Shown piece by piece: positions 8,555-19,434 of a stretch of 64,000 nt of DNA. The DNA is from Xanthobacter dioxanivorans. GTDB taxonomy: Bacteria; Pseudomonadota; Alphaproteobacteria; Rhizobiales; Xanthobacteraceae. Every line of letters starts with the position of its first letter. Position 1 is the first letter of the stretch. The notes under the pieces are model-generated. The model had not been told where the DNA came from, made no database searches, and was given only the letters and a program-made list of their open reading frames with translations. The stretch covers positions 248,001 through 312,000 of the forward strand of contig NZ_CP063362.1 of assembly GCF_016807805.1 (NCBI RefSeq), read 5' to 3'. The position numbers and the translations under genes were made by a program.

Positions 8555-9160
8555 TCAGAGCCAGGGGCGTTCGGCGCCCTTGGCGGTCTCATAGGCGGCG
8601 ATGGACGGCGCCTTCTCAAGGGTGAGGCCGATGTCGTCGAGCCCCTCGATGAGGCAGCGCTTGCGGAACGGGTCGATCTCGAAGTGCACGACGCCGCCGT
8701 CCGGGCCGCGGATTTCCTGCGCCGGAAGGTCGATGGTCAAGGTCGCGTTGGCGCCGCGCTCGGCGTCGTCGAACAGCTTGTCGAGGTCGTCCTTGGACAC
8801 CACGACGGGCAGGATGCCGTTCTTGAAGCAGTTGTTATAGAAGATGTCCGCGAACGACGTGGAGATCACGCAGCGGATGCCGAAGTCGAGCAGCGCCCAG
8901 GGTGCGTGCTCGCGCGACGAGCCGCAGCCGAAATTGTCGCCGGCCACCAGGATCTTCGACTGACGATAGGCCGGCTGGTTGAGGACGAAGTCGGGATTGT
9001 CGGAACCGTCGTCCTTGTAGCGCATCTCGGAGAAGAGGCCCGTGCCGAGGCCGGTGCGCTTGATCGTCTTCAGATACTGCTTGGGGATGATCATGTCGGT
9101 GTCGACATTGACCAGCTTCAGCGGGGCGGCGACGCCTTCAAGGACGGTGAACTTCTCCAT
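8555..9160 (-). CDS. leuD: 3-isopropylmalate dehydratase small subunit
   Basis: 201 residues, normal for LeuD. Partner of LeuC in isomerising 2- to 3-isopropylmalate in leucine synthesis. Shows [18 protein letters not shown] near the N-terminus and the swivelling-domain motif [17 protein letters not shown] (~70-87). leuC lies 1.9 kb further along the same strand, separated by three other genes. Downstream, the cheB-like gene starts only nine bases after the leuD stop. Confidence 0.96.
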   Translation of the reverse strand: MEKFTVLEGVAAPLKLVNVDTDMIIPKQYLKTIKRTGLGTGLFSEMRYKDDGSDNPDFVLNQPAYRQSKILVAGDNFGCGSSREHAPWALLDFGIRCVISTSFADIFYNNCFKNGILPVVVSKDDLDKLFDDAERGANATLTIDLPAQEIRGPDGGVVHFEIDPFRKRCLIEGLDDIGLTLEKAPSIAAYETAKGAERPWL

Positions 9161-9349
9161 GGGACCCTTCAGCCTCGGCTTGTCTTGAATGGCTTCCTGC
9201 CTCGGACAGCAGTGGCGCGAACCGGCCGGGGGCCGGGGAATGCGCCTGTTTCACCTTCCATAACAGGCGTATCCACGCTTGCCCAGACACGAAAGCCGGC
9301 GCCGCGGGCGAAACGCGGTGCCGGTCGGGGCCGAGAATCCGGCGTCATC

Positions 9350-9907
9350 TCATCGCGCGAGACGCTCCGGCAGCATGCGCTTGAGCACGTCGTCCTTCAG
9401 CACCACATGGTGCACCGCCGCCGCGGCGGCGTGAAGCACGGCGAGGATGACGAGCCCGTTCGCCAGCCATTCATGCACCTCCTGCACCTGGCGGGCCGTC
9501 GGCCGGTCGACCGGGATGGGCGAGGGAATGGTGAAGAGCGAGAAGAAGCTCACCGCATTGCCGCGCAGGAAGGCGAGATAGATGCCGACGAGCGGCGTCG
9601 CGATCAGCAGCAGGTAGAGCAGCCCATGCATCACATGGGAGGCGGTCTGCACCGGACGGCTCACCTGCGCCGAGGGAGCGGGGTGCCTGCCGAGGATGCG
9701 CACCGGGATGCGCGCCGCCACCAGGGCGATCAGCAGCAGGCCCACCGAGATGTGCGTCCACCACACGGCCGCGCGGCCCGGAGCGCCCCGGGCGAACAGG
9801 CTCTCCAGATAGGTCACGCCGAAGACGACGATGATGGAGAGAACGGTGAGCCAGTGCAGGGCTCTCAGCGATGCGCCGTAGCGCGACAGTTGGGGATCGG
9901 TGGGCAT
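9350..9907 (-). CDS. Cytochrome b561 family membrane protein
   Basis: 185 residues with four predicted membrane helices. Small bacterial b561 proteins carry two haems b and pass electrons from quinol. Candidate haem ligands are the histidines in SLRALHWLTV (helix 1), WWTHISVG (helix 2), HVMHGLLY (helix 3) and HEWLANGLVILAVLHAAAAAVHH (helix 4). No periplasmic partner gene is adjacent, so its substrate is unknown. It stands alone, 78 bases after the zincin gene on the same strand. Confidence 0.88.
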   Translation of the reverse strand: MPTDPQLSRYGASLRALHWLTVLSIIVVFGVTYLESLFARGAPGRAAVWWTHISVGLLLIALVAARIPVRILGRHPAPSAQVSRPVQTASHVMHGLLYLLLIATPLVGIYLAFLRGNAVSFFSLFTIPSPIPVDRPTARQVQEVHEWLANGLVILAVLHAAAAAVHHVVLKDDVLKRMLPERLAR

Positions 9908-9985
9908 GGGGGCCTTCCTTTGTTTTGAGTTATTCTAAAAAGTTTGCCCCTCGGGTCCAGCGCGAAGGCCCTGCCTTCCCTGCGG

Positions 9986-10417
9986 TTAATTGGCCCGCTC
10001 CTCGATCTCGGCCATATCGTCGTCGGACAGACCGAAATGATGGCCGATCTCGTGCACCAGAACGTGCGTGACCAAATCGCCGAGGGTCTCCTCGTTATCG
10101 GCCCAGTAGTCCAGGATCGGCCGCCGGTAGAGGAAGACCATGTTGGGCATCTGCCCGGTGTGGGTCACCGCCCCCTGCTGGGCGCGGCCGATGCCCTGGA
10201 ACAGGCCGAGAAGGTCGAACGGAGTCTCGGCATCAAGGGCGTCCAGCACGTCGTCGGTGGGAAAGTCCTCGACGCGGATCACCACGCCCTCGCAAAGCGC
10301 CCGGAAGGATGCGGGCAGCGAGGCGAAGGCCTCGTCCGCGAGACGCTCGAATTCGGCGATGGTCGGCGCTTCCAGGTCGCGCCAGTTGGTCCGCTCGCCG
10401 CCATTGTTTCCCGACAT
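9986..10417 (-). CDS. Metallopeptidase family protein (minimal zincin)
   Basis: 143 residues. Carries the zinc-binding HEIGHHFG motif (~124-131) near its C-terminus and belongs to the small conserved zincin family of Actinobacteria and Alphaproteobacteria (PF06262 type); its substrate is not known. The region before HEIGH (NMVFLYRRPILDYWADNEETL) is also typical. Start ATG 10417 is preceded by GGGAGG at a good distance; an upstream extension of 47 codons is Gly/Cys-rich and unlikely to be translated. Confidence 0.87.
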   Translation of the reverse strand: MSGNNGGERTNWRDLEAPTIAEFERLADEAFASLPASFRALCEGVVIRVEDFPTDDVLDALDAETPFDLLGLFQGIGRAQQGAVTHTGQMPNMVFLYRRPILDYWADNEETLGDLVTHVLVHEIGHHFGLSDDDMAEIEERAN

Positions 10418-10648
10418 GCCGCCGCCCTCCCCGAAGACGCCCATACCACCACCCCATCCCGCGCCGCACCAACACGGCGCCGTGACCGCGCCGCCCTCGC
10501 GCCGGACCCTTTCAGTCGTCACGCAGCCGTGAGTTTCCTGAACACTTTCTGAACACAAGCATCAAGCGGGGTTCAGAAGGTCTTGGTTAAGGAACTCTTA
10601 ATGGGTCTGCATCGTTAACCACGCAGACTACGACTTGGGAGAGTGGCC

Positions 10649-10768
10649 ATGCTGCGGAAGCTTGCAGTCACCGGCGCTTTGGTGACCATCCTTGGAATTG
10701 CTGCGTTTTTCGCGCCTCACGAGGCGAATGCCGCCACCGCGGGCGCGGTGATCGGCCTCATCTTCTGA
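10649..10768 (+). CDS. 39-residue secreted or membrane peptide
   Basis: A short gene beginning MLRKLAVTGALVTIL and ending GAVIGLIF. The first ~27 residues form a standard signal peptide with a predicted cut after ANA, leaving a mature peptide of only 11-12 hydrophobic residues; alternatively the whole product is a single-span membrane peptide. A GGGAGAG ribosome site lies six bases before the ATG, and two hairpins follow the stop. Function unknown. The ribosome site, the leader and the terminators support it as a real gene. Confidence 0.6.
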   Translation: MLRKLAVTGALVTILGIAAFFAPHEANAATAGAVIGLIF

Positions 10769-10781
10769 TCCGGCGCCCCGG

Positions 10782-10805
10782 CGGCGTGCGCTCTGCACGC
10801 CGTTT
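10782..10805 (+). terminator. Hairpin after the 39-residue peptide gene
   Basis: Perfect 8-bp stem CGGCGTGC / GCACGCCG with a five-base loop, followed by only three T. A second hairpin, CCAGCC / GGCTGG, lies at 10830-10846 and is followed by CCCGTTTCCTT. Together they probably end the short transcript. Confidence 0.55.
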
Positions 10806-11017
10806 GATCACGCGATTGTGAAGACGACACCAGCCCTTTCGGCTGGCCCGTTTCCTTCCTGCCACAGGCGCCCGTCGCTTTCGCAAGCGCGAAATGCAGG
10901 CCGGCGCTGGTCCGGGCGGACGGCGCGAGCTGACCTGTTCCGGGCTTCGCTGCGCGGCGACCCGGAAGGGACCTAGCCCCTCCCGGATACCGTTCGCGCC
11001 TTCCGCTCAAACCCGCC

Positions 11018-12445
11018 TCAGGCGCCCTTGGGCCATTGGCGCACGTCCACGAAGCGGCCGGCGATGGCCGCCGCCGCGGCCATGCTCGGCGACACCAGGT
11101 GGGTGCGCCCCTTGAAGCCCTGGCGGCCCTCGAAATTGCGGTTCGAGGTGGAGGCGCAACGCTCCTCCGGCGAAAGGCGGTCGGCATTCATGGCGAGGCA
11201 CATGGAGCAGCCGGGCTCGCGCCACTCGAAGCCGGCGGCGAGGAAGATCTTGTCCAGCCCCTCCGCCTCCGCCTGCTCCTTCACCAGCCCCGACCCGGGC
11301 ACGACCATGGCGGACACGTTGGGGTTCACGGTGTGGCCCTGGACGATGGCCGCCGCCTGCCGCAGATCCTCGATGCGGCCGTTGGTGCACGAGCCGATGA
11401 ACACCCGGTCGAGGGTGATGTCGGAGATCTTCGTCCCGGCGGAAAGGCCCATATAGCCCAGCGCCCGGATCTTGGCGGCACGCTTGCCCTCGTCGGCGAT
11501 CAGGGCCGGGTCGGGCACCACACCCTCCACCGAGACCACGTCCTCCGGGCTGGTGCCCCAGGAGACGATGGGCGGCAGGTTGGCGCCGTCGATGTGGATC
11601 TCGCTATCGAAATGCGCGCCCTCGTCGGTGCGCAGGGTCTGCCAGAAGCGCATCGCGGCGTCCCAGTCCGCGCCCTTCGGCGACTTCGGACGGCCCTTGA
11701 GATATTCGAACGCCTTCTCGTCCGGCGCCACGAGGCCGGCGCGCGCGCCACCCTCGATGGACATGTTGCACACCGTCATCCGCCCTTCCATGGACAGGGA
11801 GGTGATGGCGTCGCCCGCATACTCGATCACGTAGCCGGTGCCGCCGGCGGTGCCGATGGTGCCGATGATGGCAAGCACCACGTCCTTGGCGCCCACGCCC
11901 TCGGGCAATGGCCCGGAGACGGTGACCCGCATGTTCTTCGCCTTCTTCTGGATCAGCGTCTGGGTGGCCAGCACATGCTCCACCTCCGACGTGCCGATGC
12001 CGTGGGCCAGGGCTCCGAAGGCGCCGTGGGTCGAGGTATGGCTGTCGCCGCAGACGATGGTGGTGCCGGGCAGGGTGAAGCCCTGCTCGGGGCCGACCAC
12101 GTGGACGACGCCCTGGCGCTTGTCGAACCCGTCATAGTATTCGACGCCGAACTCCCGCGTGTTCTCCGCCAGCGCCGCGATCTGCGCGACGCTCTCGGGA
12201 TCGGGGTTGGGCAGGGTGCGGTCGGTGGTGGGCACGTTGTGGTCCACCACGGCGAGCGTCTTCTGCGGCGCGCGCACCTTGCGGCCGGTCATGCGCAGCC
12301 CCTCGAACGCCTGGGGGCTCGTCACCTCGTGCACCAGGTGGCGGTCGATATAGAGCAGGCAGGTTCCGTCTTCCTGCCGGGAAACCACGTGCTCGTCGAA
12401 GATCTTGTCGTAGAGGGTGCGGGGGCCGTTCGCGGGTGCGCTCAT
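11018..12445 (-). CDS. leuC: 3-isopropylmalate dehydratase large subunit
   Basis: 475 residues, normal length. Aconitase-fold subunit carrying the 4Fe-4S cluster; with LeuD it isomerises isopropylmalate. Cluster cysteines lie in [14 protein letters not shown] (~345) and [11 protein letters not shown] (~410). Other family segments: [12 protein letters not shown] at the N-terminus, [16 protein letters not shown] and [20 protein letters not shown]. It stands apart from leuD, so the two subunits are probably separate transcription units. Confidence 0.96.
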   Translation of the reverse strand: MSAPANGPRTLYDKIFDEHVVSRQEDGTCLLYIDRHLVHEVTSPQAFEGLRMTGRKVRAPQKTLAVVDHNVPTTDRTLPNPDPESVAQIAALAENTREFGVEYYDGFDKRQGVVHVVGPEQGFTLPGTTIVCGDSHTSTHGAFGALAHGIGTSEVEHVLATQTLIQKKAKNMRVTVSGPLPEGVGAKDVVLAIIGTIGTAGGTGYVIEYAGDAITSLSMEGRMTVCNMSIEGGARAGLVAPDEKAFEYLKGRPKSPKGADWDAAMRFWQTLRTDEGAHFDSEIHIDGANLPPIVSWGTSPEDVVSVEGVVPDPALIADEGKRAAKIRALGYMGLSAGTKISDITLDRVFIGSCTNGRIEDLRQAAAIVQGHTVNPNVSAMVVPGSGLVKEQAEAEGLDKIFLAAGFEWREPGCSMCLAMNADRLSPEERCASTSNRNFEGRQGFKGRTHLVSPSMAAAAAIAGRFVDVRQWPKGA

Positions 12446-12547
12446 GATGTCCTGTCCTGAGGAGAGGCCGGCGCGCGCATGGCGCGGGCCGGTCCGATGT
12501 CGATGATCCGATGGCGATGAAAGGCGTCGAAGCGGGCGCGTCCGGCC

Positions 12548-12712
12548 TCAAAGCACGGCTGATGCGGCCGTGGTGAAGCGGCCGAAGAAGCGGCCCGGCA
12601 GGCGCACGTGATCCGGCACCGCCGCAAATTCCATCGTGGTGCGCGCGAACGGCCCGGCGGCGCAGAAGGCCACCCGGCTCAGGATCGAAGAAGGCACGCG
12701 CGCATCGAACAT
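12548..12712 (-). CDS. Possible 54-residue protein in the leuC upstream gap
   Basis: The gap 12446-12839 holds one short minus-strand frame with codon use like the neighbouring genes. It begins MFDARVPSSILSRVAF, ends FGRFTTAASAVL, and points toward leuC. No clear ribosome site precedes it and I recognise no family. It could be a real small protein upstream of leuC or just high-GC coding-like sequence. Nothing else in the gap is convincing. Confidence 0.3.
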   Translation of the reverse strand: MFDARVPSSILSRVAFCAAGPFARTTMEFAAVPDHVRLPGRFFGRFTTAASAVL

Positions 12713-12839
12713 GGCCGGTTTTTATCAGTTCCACGCTGCCGCGACAATCCGGCGCGCGGAACCGTGAAAACGTCTTCGCGCCATCTTTTCCCTTGCTCCG
12801 CCGCGGCCGCCCGGCGAGGTAGGGGCCGGGTTCGGCAGG

Positions 12840-13571
12840 ATGGCGGGGGACGACGTGCGCTTCATCGCGACCTTCGATGCGGCTTCTTTTCTCGACACGG
12901 TGCTGAGCCTCGTGGCCGCCTTCGTGCTCGGCACCCTCATCGGTGCCGAGCGGCAATACCGCCAGCGCACGGCGGGCCTGCGCACCAACGTGCTGGTGGC
13001 GGTGGGGGCCGCCGCCTTCGCCGACCTTGCTTCGCGCCTCGGCGGGCCCACCGACGCCATGCGCGTGGTGGCCAACGTGATCACCGGCGTCGGCTTCCTC
13101 GGCGCCGGCGTGATCATGAAGGAAGGCCTCAACGTGCGCGGGCTCAACACGGCGGCGACGCTGTGGTGCTCGGCTGCCGTGGGCAGCTGCGCCGGCACGG
13201 ACATGCTGGCCGAAGCCGTGCTCATCACCTTCATCATCATCGCCGGCAACACCATCCTGCGGCCCGTCGCCAATGCCATCGACCGGATCCCGCTCGACGA
13301 ACGCCGCTCCGAGGTGAGCTACGAGGTGCGGCTGACCGTGGAGGCCTCCGCCCTCGCCGACCTGCGCGACCTGCTCATAGAGGCGCTGGAAGCCGCCAAG
13401 TACCCGGTGGGTGACGTAGAGGAAGGCACCGGCACCGACGGAACCTCCCTGCTGGTGGCGAAGCTGGTGAGCACGGCGGTGAACCCGGCCGAGCTCGACG
13501 CGGTGACGGACCGCCTCGCCGCCGTGCCCGGCGTGCGCCATGCCACCTGGGAGAGCACGACCGAGGAGTGA
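12840..13571 (+). CDS. MgtC/SapB family membrane protein
   Basis: 243 residues. N-terminal half has about four membrane helices with the family signature GTLIGAERQYRQRTAGLRTN (~27-46) and VITGVGFLGAGVIMKEG (~80-97); the C-terminal ~90 residues form a soluble ACT-like domain (YEVRLTVEA). MgtC proteins are linked to growth at low Mg2+ and to modulation of the F-ATPase in other bacteria; the role here is inferred only. It converges on the TrmH gene with six bases between the stops. Confidence 0.9.
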   Translation: MAGDDVRFIATFDAASFLDTVLSLVAAFVLGTLIGAERQYRQRTAGLRTNVLVAVGAAAFADLASRLGGPTDAMRVVANVITGVGFLGAGVIMKEGLNVRGLNTAATLWCSAAVGSCAGTDMLAEAVLITFIIIAGNTILRPVANAIDRIPLDERRSEVSYEVRLTVEASALADLRDLLIEALEAAKYPVGDVEEGTGTDGTSLLVAKLVSTAVNPAELDAVTDRLAAVPGVRHATWESTTEE

Positions 13572-13577
13572 GCCTCC

Positions 13578-14384
13578 TCACACCCCCGCCAGGTGATGCA
13601 GGACAATGCCGCTGGTGGTCGCCACGTTGAGGCTGTCGAATCCAGGGGCCATGGGGATCGCCACGGTGCGCACCTGCGCCATCACCGCGGCCGGCAGCCC
13701 CGGTCCCTCGGTGCCGAACAAGGCCGCGACGCGGGGCGGCCGCACGAGGCGGGAGAGCGGCTCGCTTCCGGACGGGGACAGCGCCACCACCTCGAAGCCG
13801 CGCGCGCGCAGCAGGTCCAGCAGCCCCGCCGCGTCCGGCATCCGGGCGAAGGGCACCACGAGGCTCGCCCCCACCGAGACGCGGATGGCCTTGCGGTAGA
13901 GCGGATCGCACGAGGCCTCGTCGATCAGCACGGCGTCCGCCCCGAAGGCGGCGGCGTTGCGGAAGATGCCGCCCATATTGTCGTGGTTGGTGAGGCCCAG
14001 CGCCGCCACCACCAGCGCCCGCGGCCCCAGGGCGTCGAGCAGCGCGCCCGGCTCCGGCAGCGGCCGGGCCTGCCCGAGCGCCAGGATGCCGCGATGGATG
14101 GGAAAGCCCACCACCGCGTCCATCGCCGCCTGCCCCGCGACGAACACCGGGACGTCGTCCGGCAGGCGCGCCACCAGGTCCGGGAGCCGCTCCGCCTGCG
14201 CCTGCGACAGCAGCACGGACAGGAGGCGGTGGCCCCCCGCGGCGCCGAGACGGGCGGCGAGAAGGCGGAGCACCACCTCCCCTTCCGCCATGAACCGGCC
14301 CTGCCGGCCCACGAGGTCGCGCTCCCGCACGGCCCGGTAGTCCGCGATGCGCGGGTCGTCGGCGTCGGCGACGGGCACGATCAT
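13578..14384 (-). CDS. SpoU/TrmH-family RNA 2'-O-methyltransferase
   Basis: 268 residues. SAM-dependent knotted (SPOUT) methyltransferase of rRNA or tRNA ribose. Motif 1 is LTNHDNMGGIFRNAAAFGAD (~133-152), motif 2 ALFGTEGPGLP (~213-223), and motif 3 IPMAPGFDSLNVATTSGIVLH at the C-terminus, which forms the knot. An N-terminal substrate-recognition domain (~1-110) is present. The exact RNA target cannot be told. It starts ten bases after the LacI-type regulator and may be cotranscribed with it. Confidence 0.92.
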   Translation of the reverse strand: MIVPVADADDPRIADYRAVRERDLVGRQGRFMAEGEVVLRLLAARLGAAGGHRLLSVLLSQAQAERLPDLVARLPDDVPVFVAGQAAMDAVVGFPIHRGILALGQARPLPEPGALLDALGPRALVVAALGLTNHDNMGGIFRNAAAFGADAVLIDEASCDPLYRKAIRVSVGASLVVPFARMPDAAGLLDLLRARGFEVVALSPSGSEPLSRLVRPPRVAALFGTEGPGLPAAVMAQVRTVAIPMAPGFDSLNVATTSGIVLHHLAGV

Positions 14385-14394
14385 GGGGACGAGG

Positions 14395-15462
14395 TCATAG
14401 AGGCCGCCGCTTCACCGGCACCGGCGGCGCGGTGGTGGCGCGCACCACCAGCTCCGGCGCCATCTCCACCCGTTCCACCGGCCGGCCGGGGTCGGCGATG
14501 CGCTTCAGGGCAAGGCTCGCGGCGGCGCGGCCATATTCGGGAATGAAGGTGTGCACGGTGGTCACCGGCGGGTGCCAGACCTTGGCCTCGGCAATATCGT
14601 CGTAGCCGACGAGGGAGAAGTCCCTCCCCGCCTGGAGCCCCGCCGCCTGAAGCTCCATGAGGGCACCGAAGGCGGACAGGTCGTTGAAGCAGACCGCGGC
14701 GGTGGGCGGCTCCTCCAGCGCCAGCAGCCGGGCCATGGCCCGGCGGCCTTCGTCGCGCAGGCCCGGCCCTTCCATGATCAGCGCGGGGTCCAGCGGCAGC
14801 CCGGCCGCCGCAAGGCCCGCCTTGTATCCGGCAAGGCGCTTGCGGCCGGTGGAGATGGCGGCAAAGCCGCCGATCATGCCGATGCGCCGATGGCCCAGCG
14901 CCACCAGATGCGCCACGCCGAGCGCCACGCCCGCCACATCGTCCGAGCCGGCGAAATCGAAGCCGGAGCCCTCGATCTCCCGCGTCACCTGCACCACGGC
15001 GATGCCGGTGGAGGCGAGGGCCTTCAGGTCGGCGACGGTGGTATGGGCGGCGGGGGAGACGAGGAAGGCGTCGGGCCGGTATTCGGCGAGGGTGCCCAGC
15101 GTCCGCGTCTGGCGCGCCACATCCTCCTGGCTGACCCCGAGCAGCACCGTCTTGCCGGCGGCGGTAAGCGCATCCTCCACCGCCGCCAGAAGCTCGGTGA
15201 AGGAGGGGTTGACGATGTCATGCAGGCCGAGGGCCACGATATTGGTGCGCGCGGTGCGCAGGGCCGCGGCGCCGCGGTTGGCCACGTAGCCGCGGGCGCG
15301 CGCCACCTCCTGCACCTTGAGCCTGGTCGCCTCCGCCACCATGGGGCTGTCGCGCAAGGCGAGCGAGATGGTGGCGGTGGACAATCCGAGCTCGCGGGCA
15401 AGGCCCTGAAGCGTGACCTTGCCGATGGAAGCGGTGGCCTGAGCGGGAGAAGTCTCGTCCAT
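14395..15462 (-). CDS. LacI-family transcriptional regulator
   Basis: 355 residues. N-terminal LacI helix-turn-helix (~15-70: VTLQGLARELGLSTATISLAL, then the hinge helix region VANRGAAALRTART) followed by a periplasmic-binding-protein-like sensor domain (IVALGLHDIVNPSFTELL, FVGYDDIAEAKVWHPPVTT region). It is divergent from a dehydrogenase gene 106 bases away, which it probably controls. The effector is unknown; the neighbouring enzyme suggests a short-chain hydroxy acid or sugar acid. Confidence 0.92.
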   Translation of the reverse strand: MDETSPAQATASIGKVTLQGLARELGLSTATISLALRDSPMVAEATRLKVQEVARARGYVANRGAAALRTARTNIVALGLHDIVNPSFTELLAAVEDALTAAGKTVLLGVSQEDVARQTRTLGTLAEYRPDAFLVSPAAHTTVADLKALASTGIAVVQVTREIEGSGFDFAGSDDVAGVALGVAHLVALGHRRIGMIGGFAAISTGRKRLAGYKAGLAAAGLPLDPALIMEGPGLRDEGRRAMARLLALEEPPTAAVCFNDLSAFGALMELQAAGLQAGRDFSLVGYDDIAEAKVWHPPVTTVHTFIPEYGRAAASLALKRIADPGRPVERVEMAPELVVRATTAPPVPVKRRPL

Positions 15463-15514
15463 GGGCCTTCCCTATAACCGGATCTGTCGCGTCTCGCGCC
15501 GTCCTTTGGTTCAT

Positions 15515-15529
15515 GCTAAACGATTTAAC
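15515..15529. promoter_or_regulatory. Possible LacI-type operator in the divergent promoter
   Basis: GCTAAACGATTTAAC is an imperfect inverted repeat (TAAA / TTTA arms around CGA, 10 of 15 positions symmetric) in the 106-bp gap between the LacI gene and the dehydrogenase. It is the only AT-rich symmetric element there. The assignment rests on position alone. Confidence 0.35.
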
Positions 15530-15568
15530 GCCATCGACCAACGGCAATCGGTTCTGGGAGGGACGGTC

Positions 15569-16486
15569 ATGAACAAGGCGCGCGTGGGCTTCATCGGGGT
15601 CGGCCTGATGGGGCACGGCATGGCGAAGAACATCCTCGCCAAGGGCTTCCCCCTCACCGTCCTCGGCCATCGCAACCGGGTGCCGGTGGAAGACCTCCTC
15701 TCCCGGGGCGCCACCGAGGCGAAGTCGCCGGCCGAGATGGCCGAAAGCTGCGACATCATCGTCCTGTGCGTCACCGGCGCGCCGCAAGTGGAGGAGCTGC
15801 TGCGCGGCGAGAACGGCATCCTGAAGAGGGCGAAGGCCGGCCTCCACATCGTGGACACCTCCACCTCCGAGCCGACGCTGACCATGGCGCTGGCCGCCGA
15901 GCTCGCGGCGCGCGGCATCTTCTTCTGCGACGCGCCCCTGGGCGGCACGCCGGTGCAGGCGGAAGACGGCACGCTGTCCGCCATGGTGGGGGCGGACGAC
16001 GCCGCCTTCGCGGTGATCGAGCCCGCCATCGCCGCCTTCGCCAGCCGCATCGTGCGGGTGGGCGCGCCGGGGGCGGGGCACACCATGAAGCTGCTCAACA
16101 ACTTCCTCTCGCTCGGCTACGGCGCCATCTATGCCGAGGCGCTGGCGCTGGCGGCCAAGGCCGGGGTGACGCCGCAGGTGTTCGACCATGTGATCCGCGG
16201 CGGACGCATGGATTGCGGCTTCTACCAGACCTTCATGGGCTACGTGCTGGACGGCGACGTGAACGCTCACCGCTTCGCCATCTCTAATGCCCACAAGGAC
16301 ATGCGCTACGTCACCAACCTCGCCACCAACACCGGTGCGGCGGCCTTCATCAGCGCCACGGTGAAGAACATCTACGCCGCCGCCGAGGGGCTCGGGAACG
16401 GCGGCAAGAACGTGCCGCAGATCGTCGACGTGGTGGCGCAGATGAACGGCGTGCCCACGGTGCCCCAGCGCATGGCGGCGGAATAG
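15569..16486 (+). CDS. NAD(P)-dependent 3-hydroxyisobutyrate-dehydrogenase-family oxidoreductase
   Basis: 305 residues. Beta-hydroxyacid dehydrogenase: Rossmann signature VGFIGVGLMGHGMAKNIL (~6-23), substrate loop DAPLGGTPVQAEDGTLSAMV (~120), and the catalytic lysine region GHTMKLLNNFLSLG (~170-183). Related enzymes act on 3-hydroxyisobutyrate, tartronate semialdehyde or similar acids, so the substrate is open. Start at ATG 15569 follows GGGAGGGA; an upstream extension of 36 codons lies in the divergent promoter. Confidence 0.9.
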   Translation: MNKARVGFIGVGLMGHGMAKNILAKGFPLTVLGHRNRVPVEDLLSRGATEAKSPAEMAESCDIIVLCVTGAPQVEELLRGENGILKRAKAGLHIVDTSTSEPTLTMALAAELAARGIFFCDAPLGGTPVQAEDGTLSAMVGADDAAFAVIEPAIAAFASRIVRVGAPGAGHTMKLLNNFLSLGYGAIYAEALALAAKAGVTPQVFDHVIRGGRMDCGFYQTFMGYVLDGDVNAHRFAISNAHKDMRYVTNLATNTGAAAFISATVKNIYAAAEGLGNGGKNVPQIVDVVAQMNGVPTVPQRMAAE

Positions 16487-18197
<1,711 letters not shown>

Positions 18198-18233
18198 GAC
18201 CAGAGCCGGCGCGCCCGCCGCCCGGCCCTGGTC
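18198..18233. terminator. Hairpin between convergent ccrM and mutY
   Basis: Arms GACCAGAGCCGG and CCGGCCCTGGTC pair at 11 of 12 positions around a 12-base loop directly after the ccrM stop. No T-run follows on either strand. Probably a bidirectional transcription stop. Confidence 0.5.
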
Positions 18234-18270
18234 AAGCCCGCGCGGCACCTGAGCGAAACTCCGACGTCCC

Positions 18271-19371
18271 TCAGCCCACCCGGCCGTGCGCCAGCACCTT
18301 GCGCATCACGGAAGGCAGGGCTTCCGCATCGAACGCTTGCGGCCGCACCCAGCGGTGGTCCGCCGGCGCCGGCGTGCCGGCCGGCAGGTCCGCCCGCAGC
18401 ACGGCGAGTGTCAGCGCGAAATGGGTGAAAACGTGCTCCACCGTCCCCGGCAGGGGCCGCCAGACGGCGGCCAGCGGCGCGTGGTCCTCGGGGCGCTCCG
18501 GTTTCCCGCCCCATGGGGTCGAGGGCACTTCCGTCATCTTCGCCAGCAGCCCCTTGTCCGGCCGGGTGCGCAAAAGCACCGCCCCGTCGGCCCGCACGGC
18601 GAGGAAGGCCACGCCCTCCCGCCGGGGCTTCTCCCCCTTGGGCGCCTTCACCGGATAGCGGGCGGGATCTCCCTGCGCCCGCGCCACGCACGGCGCCATC
18701 CACGGGCACAGGGAGCAGGCGGGGGATTTCGGCGTGCAGATGGTGGCGCCGAGATCCATCATCGCCTGGGCGAAATCCCCCGGCCGCGCATGCGGCGTCA
18801 GCGCCGCCGCATGCGCCTTGATGGCGGCCTTGCCCTTGGGCAGCGGCGTGTCGACGGCGTAGAGGCGCGAGACCACGCGCTCGATGTTGCCGTCCACCGG
18901 GCTGGCCTTCGCATCGAAGGCGATGGCGGCGATGGCCGCCGCCGTATACGGCCCGATGCCGGGCAGGTCGAGCAGCGCCGCCTCGTCCCTGGGAAAGCGT
19001 CCGCCATGGCGCGCCACCACCGCCTTGGCGCAGGCGTGCAGGTTGCGGGCGCGGGCGTAGTAGCCGAGGCCGGCCCAGGCCGAGAGCACCTCCTCCAGCG
19101 GCGCGGCGGAGAGATGCGACACCGTGGGCCAGCGGGCGAGGAAGGCACCGAAATAGGGCCCCACCGCCTTCACCGTGGTCTGCTGCAACATGATCTCGGA
19201 CAGAAAGACGTGGTACGGGTCGGAACGCTTCCCCGGCTCCGCCCGCCACGGCAGCCGGCGGCGGTGGCGGTCGTACCAGGCGAGCAGCGCGGCGGGATTA
19301 GGACGGGCGCCGGCGTCGGCGGCCGGCGCGGGGCCCCTTGCGGCGGGGCGGGCGGCGGGGGAGGATGTCAT
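18271..19371 (-). CDS. mutY: Adenine DNA glycosylase
   Basis: 366 residues. Removes adenine mispaired with 8-oxoguanine. Visible: SEIMLQQTTVKAV with the catalytic Glu (~51-63), the HhH segment LPGIGPYTAAAIAAIAF, the catalytic Asp in PVDGNIERVVSRL, the 4Fe-4S ligands in CTPKSPACSLCPWMAPC (C-x6-C-x2-C-x5-C), and a C-terminal MutT-like domain that recognises oxoG. Start ATG 19371 (MTSSPAAR); the frame stays open far upstream only because of high GC. The dciA-like gene runs divergently. Confidence 0.95.
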   Translation of the reverse strand: MTSSPAARPAARGPAPAADAGARPNPAALLAWYDRHRRRLPWRAEPGKRSDPYHVFLSEIMLQQTTVKAVGPYFGAFLARWPTVSHLSAAPLEEVLSAWAGLGYYARARNLHACAKAVVARHGGRFPRDEAALLDLPGIGPYTAAAIAAIAFDAKASPVDGNIERVVSRLYAVDTPLPKGKAAIKAHAAALTPHARPGDFAQAMMDLGATICTPKSPACSLCPWMAPCVARAQGDPARYPVKAPKGEKPRREGVAFLAVRADGAVLLRTRPDKGLLAKMTEVPSTPWGGKPERPEDHAPLAAVWRPLPGTVEHVFTHFALTLAVLRADLPAGTPAPADHRWVRPQAFDAEALPSVMRKVLAHGRVG

Positions 19372-19434
19372 GCGGCCAAGGTGGCCGCGCTCAGGCCCGA
19401 GGACAAGGGGCCGCAGGCCCTGGACCAGCATTCC

